In this document: piece after piece, positions 61,772 through 64,000 of the stretch
Position numbering within the stretch: position 1 is the first letter of the stretch
Layout of the letters: the number at the start of each line of letters is the position of its first letter
Source of the DNA: DATFTE01 sp963802575
GTDB taxonomy: Bacteria > Acidobacteriota > Terriglobia > Terriglobales > Acidobacteriaceae
Assembly (NCBI GenBank): GCA_963802575.1
Contig: CAWDJF010000008.1
Coordinates: 1-64,000, forward strand
Reading direction: 5' to 3'
DNA: 64,000 nucleotides
Made by a program: the position numbers and the translations under genes
The notes under the pieces: model-generated
Told to the model about the DNA's origin: nothing
Seen by the model: only the letters and a program-made list of their open reading frames with translations
Databases searched by the model: none

Positions 61772-62524
61772 TTATTTTCCAAACAGATCACCGATGGCCT
61801 GTTTCATCACGTCTCCACCAACCTCGGAAATCGACCGGGTCAGCGGGATATCCTTCGGGCAAACCTCCACGCAATTCTGCGCATAACCGCACTCTTGGAT
61901 GCCGCCATCCCCCATCAGGGCTGCCAGCCGCTCGTGCTTTAACGAAGCGCCGGTGGGATGGGTGTTGAACAATCGCACCTGCGAAATCGTCGCCGCTCCT
62001 ACGAATCCCGTGTCTTCGGTGAACTGCGGACAGGCTTCCATGCAGCAGCAGCACGAAATGCAGCGCGATAGGGGATACGCCTGCTCCTGCTCTTCGGCAG
62101 TCATGCGAGGCCCCGAGCCCAGATCGTACGTTCCATCGATCGGAACCCATGCCTTCACTGCTTTCAGATTTTCGAACAGCACGCTGCGATCGACCGCCAG
62201 ATCGCGCACGATGGGAAACTTCGAAAACGGCTCAAGTTTGATCGGCTGCTCCAATTTGTCGATCAGCGCCGAGCACGCCATACGCGCCCGTCCATTGATC
62301 AGCATGGCGCACGACCCACACACTTCTTCGAGACAATTCGAGTCATAGGTGATGGGCGTGGTGGTCTTGCCATCGCGAGTCACGGGATTCGCCGCGATCT
62401 CCATCAGCGAGGAAATTACGTTCATGCCCGGCTTCCACGCGAGCTCGAACTCTTCCCAACGCGACTTCCCGTCGGGATTGTCTTGGCGCTTGATCTTGAT
62501 GATGACGGATTTGTGATTAGCCAT
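61772..62524 (-). CDS. sdhB: Succinate dehydrogenase/fumarate reductase iron-sulfur subunit
   Basis: 250 residues. The 2Fe-2S ligands are in NCLEEVCGSCAMLINGRARMAC, the other clusters in SRCISCCCCMEACPQF and QNCVEVCPKDIP. It passes electrons from the flavoprotein (sdhA, upstream at 62836) to quinone. The start codon is inside a heptamer array: the fifth unit TGGCTAA contains the ATG's TG and codons 2-3. 310 bp of repeats separate it from sdhA, unusual for this operon. The membrane subunit gene is not downstream here. Confidence 0.95.
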   Translation of the reverse strand: MANHKSVIIKIKRQDNPDGKSRWEEFELAWKPGMNVISSLMEIAANPVTRDGKTTTPITYDSNCLEEVCGSCAMLINGRARMACSALIDKLEQPIKLEPFSKFPIVRDLAVDRSVLFENLKAVKAWVPIDGTYDLGSGPRMTAEEQEQAYPLSRCISCCCCMEACPQFTEDTGFVGAATISQVRLFNTHPTGASLKHERLAALMGDGGIQECGYAQNCVEVCPKDIPLTRSISEVGGDVMKQAIGDLFGK

Positions 62525-62551
62525 TAGCTCTTAGCCTTTAGCACTTAGCTC
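62517..62551 (-). repeat. Five 7-bp units covering the sdhB start and leader
   Basis: On the plus strand TTAGCCA TTAGCTC TTAGCCT TTAGCAC TTAGCTC; in sdhB sense GAGCTAA GTGCTAA AGGCTAA GAGCTAA TGGCTAA. The ribosome binding region of sdhB is made entirely of these units. Same T(T/C)AGCNN consensus as the pair at 45.2 kb. No inverted partner seen. Confidence 0.88.
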
Positions 62552-62565
62552 GAACTCTAAACTCC

Positions 62566-62814
62566 TGTCATCCCGACCGGAGCGAAGCTCCCCTAATAGA
62601 CTTGTCATTCCGAGGAGCGAAGCGACGAGGAATCTGCATTCCTCGCCCTCGGCAAACTGCAGATCCCTCGCTGCGCTCGGGATGACAACCTATTCTTGCG
62701 ATGACAATCCCAACCACCAATGACGTCATCCTGAGCCCGTTAGGGCGAAGGATCTGGCGTGGACAACGTCTGCTTTTTCCACGCCAGATCCCTCACTTCG
62801 TTCGGGATGACGTC
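62566..62814. repeat. Two palindromic repeats in the sdhA-sdhB gap
   Basis: First: 62602-62688, left arm TTGTCATTCCGAGGAGCG.. and right arm TGCAGATCCCTCG..GGGATGACAA, with a solo half TGTCATCCCGACCGGAG at 62566. Second: 62722-62814, GACGTCATCCTGAG..GGCGTGG inverted to CCACGCCAGATCC..GATGACGTC, third copy of the 95-bp family. The 310-bp gap 62525-62835 holds these and the heptamer array, and no gene. Confidence 0.85.
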
Positions 62815-62835
62815 GTAAAAAGTAACAAACCGCCG

Positions 62836-64000
62836 TCACTTTGCCGCGTCGTACTTCCTCGGCCTTGGCGGAATCAGCGAAATATCCACCGGCTCAAATT
62901 CAAACCTTGGCTCATCGGCATCCGCTGCAAAATACGCCTTCGTCGTCTTCAACCAATTCTTGTCATCGCGATCGGGGAAGTCCGGCTTGTAGTGCGCGCC
63001 GCGCGACTCGTCGCGCATGCCCGCTCCCTGCGCAATCACTCGCGACAACTGCAGCATGTTATAAAGCTGCCGCGCAAACGCCACCGTGGTATTCGCCCAC
63101 TGCGAGCGGTCGCTCAGGTTGATGTGCTGGAAGCGCTCCAGCATCTCTACCAGCTTGATGTCGGTCTCTTGCAAATCCTTGTTGTAGCGAATGACCGTGC
63201 AATTCTTGGTCATCAATTCGCCCAACTCGCGCCACAGCAGGAACGGATTCTCTTTCCCATCCGCCTGCATCAGCCCGGCGTTGATCTCTTCCTGTCGCTT
63301 CTGCTCCGACTCCATGTGTCCATTCGACGTCGCGCTCTGCAGTCCACGTGCGTACCGAACTGCATTCGGACCGGCAATGAACCCGCCGAAGATGCACGAC
63401 ACCAGCGAATTCGCGCCCAACCGGTTCGCCCCGTGATATTGATACTCCGCCTCGCCCGCAGCGAAAATCCCCGGGATGTTGGTTGACTGATTGAAGTCCA
63501 CCCACAGCCCGCCCATGGTGTAATGCATGCCGGGGAAAATCTTCATCGGCGTATCGCGCGGATCGTCGCCCACAAACTTCTCGTAAATTTCGAGAATGCC
63601 TTCGAGCTTCTTATCTAGAATCTTGCGGTCGATGTGCGTCAGGTCGAGATACACCATCGGCTTGCCGTCGATGCCGAGGTTGTACTTGTAGACAACTTCA
63701 AAAATCGCCCGCGTGGCCACATCGCGTGGCACCAGGTTCCCATATTTCGGATACCACTCTTCGAGGAAGTACCAGCGCTCGCTCTGCGGAATCGACTTCG
63801 GATCGCGCTTGTCCCCTTGCTGCTTCGGAACCCAAACTCGTCCGCCTTCTCCGCGAGCCGACTCTGACATCAAGCGCAACTTGTCTTCGCCGGGAATCGA
63901 CGTAGGATGCACCTGGATGAACTCGCCGTTCCCGTAGAAACATCCTTGCTGATATAAAGCCGATTGCGCCGATCCGGTACACACCACCGAGTTTGTCGAC
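62836..64000 (-). CDS. sdhA: Succinate dehydrogenase flavoprotein subunit, C-terminal part
   Basis: Open to the window edge; 387 residues are visible and the N-terminal FAD Rossmann part is missing. Visible: TGSAQSALYQQGCFYGNGEF with VHPTSIPGEDKL, SESARGEGGRVW (substrate loop with Arg), FPGMHYTMGGLWVDF, FAAGEAEYQYHGANRLGANS (FAD site) and DESRGAHYKPDFPDRDDKNW (C-terminal FAD/substrate). It oxidises succinate to fumarate in the TCA cycle at the inner membrane. Transcribed toward sdhB. Confidence 0.95.
   Translation of the reverse strand, partial: STNSVVCTGSAQSALYQQGCFYGNGEFIQVHPTSIPGEDKLRLMSESARGEGGRVWVPKQQGDKRDPKSIPQSERWYFLEEWYPKYGNLVPRDVATRAIFEVVYKYNLGIDGKPMVYLDLTHIDRKILDKKLEGILEIYEKFVGDDPRDTPMKIFPGMHYTMGGLWVDFNQSTNIPGIFAAGEAEYQYHGANRLGANSLVSCIFGGFIAGPNAVRYARGLQSATSNGHMESEQKRQEEINAGLMQADGKENPFLLWRELGELMTKNCTVIRYNKDLQETDIKLVEMLERFQHINLSDRSQWANTTVAFARQLYNMLQLSRVIAQGAGMRDESRGAHYKPDFPDRDDKNWLKTTKAYFAADADEPRFEFEPVDISLIPPRPRKYDAAK

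Noticed and set aside
1..64000. tRNA or rRNA genes
   Set aside because: No T-loop (GGTTCGAATCC-type) with a fitting acceptor stem, and no rRNA signature, was seen; a covariance search was not possible.

Overview
ORGANISM. The gene content and about 58-60% GC point to an acidobacterium of the Koribacter/Terriglobia type. The best indicators are two VWFA-related 'acidobacterial domain' proteins in tandem, many secreted peptidases, several PilZ proteins and TolB-like serine/threonine kinases. This is inferred from protein families; the window has no rRNA and I recognised no tRNA. LAYOUT. 1-3.5 kb: exopolysaccharide or envelope glycan genes (a partial Wza-type export protein, and divergent from it a WecA-like transferase and wecB). 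3.6-6.1 kb: a GAF protein and a PilZ-GAF-TM-Sel1 protein. 6.2-13.5 kb: an AmrS radical-SAM enzyme, a lipoprotein and three secreted peptidases in a row (M28, DUF885, S9). 13.6-20.2 kb: a GAF-TM-AMIN-amidase_3 protein, three more PilZ proteins, an SDR epimerase and small envelope proteins. 20.3-28.8 kb: the protein quality-control run tig-clpP-clpX-lon, a BNR-repeat secreted protein, a small membrane protein and engB. 29-34.7 kb: uracil-DNA glycosylase, an ECF sigma/membrane partner/secreted protein operon, murB, bacilliredoxin and an M20 amidohydrolase. 35-40.8 kb: YVTN propeller protein, TonB-C protein, DAHP synthase, GT39 glycosyltransferase and endonuclease IV. 41-49 kb: leuS, a small secreted protein, a membrane protein, guaA, an SDR and a tagatose-bisphosphate aldolase. 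49.3-53.5 kb: the operon DUF1015-amidase-GerMN-rph. 53.7-59 kb: the VWFA pair, an S4 protein and a kinase-propeller protein. 59.4-64 kb: thiG, a P-loop kinase, a DUF5715-like protein, sdhB and partial sdhA. MAIN OBSERVATION. Between genes lie arrays of degenerate 7-bp units. Six times they form an inverted pair, and in each pair both arms share one consensus while the consensus differs from pair to pair. The arms sit on or within a few bases of stop or start codons and in some places run into coding sequence. Separately there are about 90-bp palindromic repeats (three copies of one type plus other types). QUALITY NOTE. Four genes between 49.3 and 61.6 kb (rph, thiG, a P-loop kinase, a DUF5715-like gene) are broken by six apparent single-base insertions, all of the same sign. 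Removing one base at each restores a normal-length protein, so assembly errors are at least as likely as gene decay.
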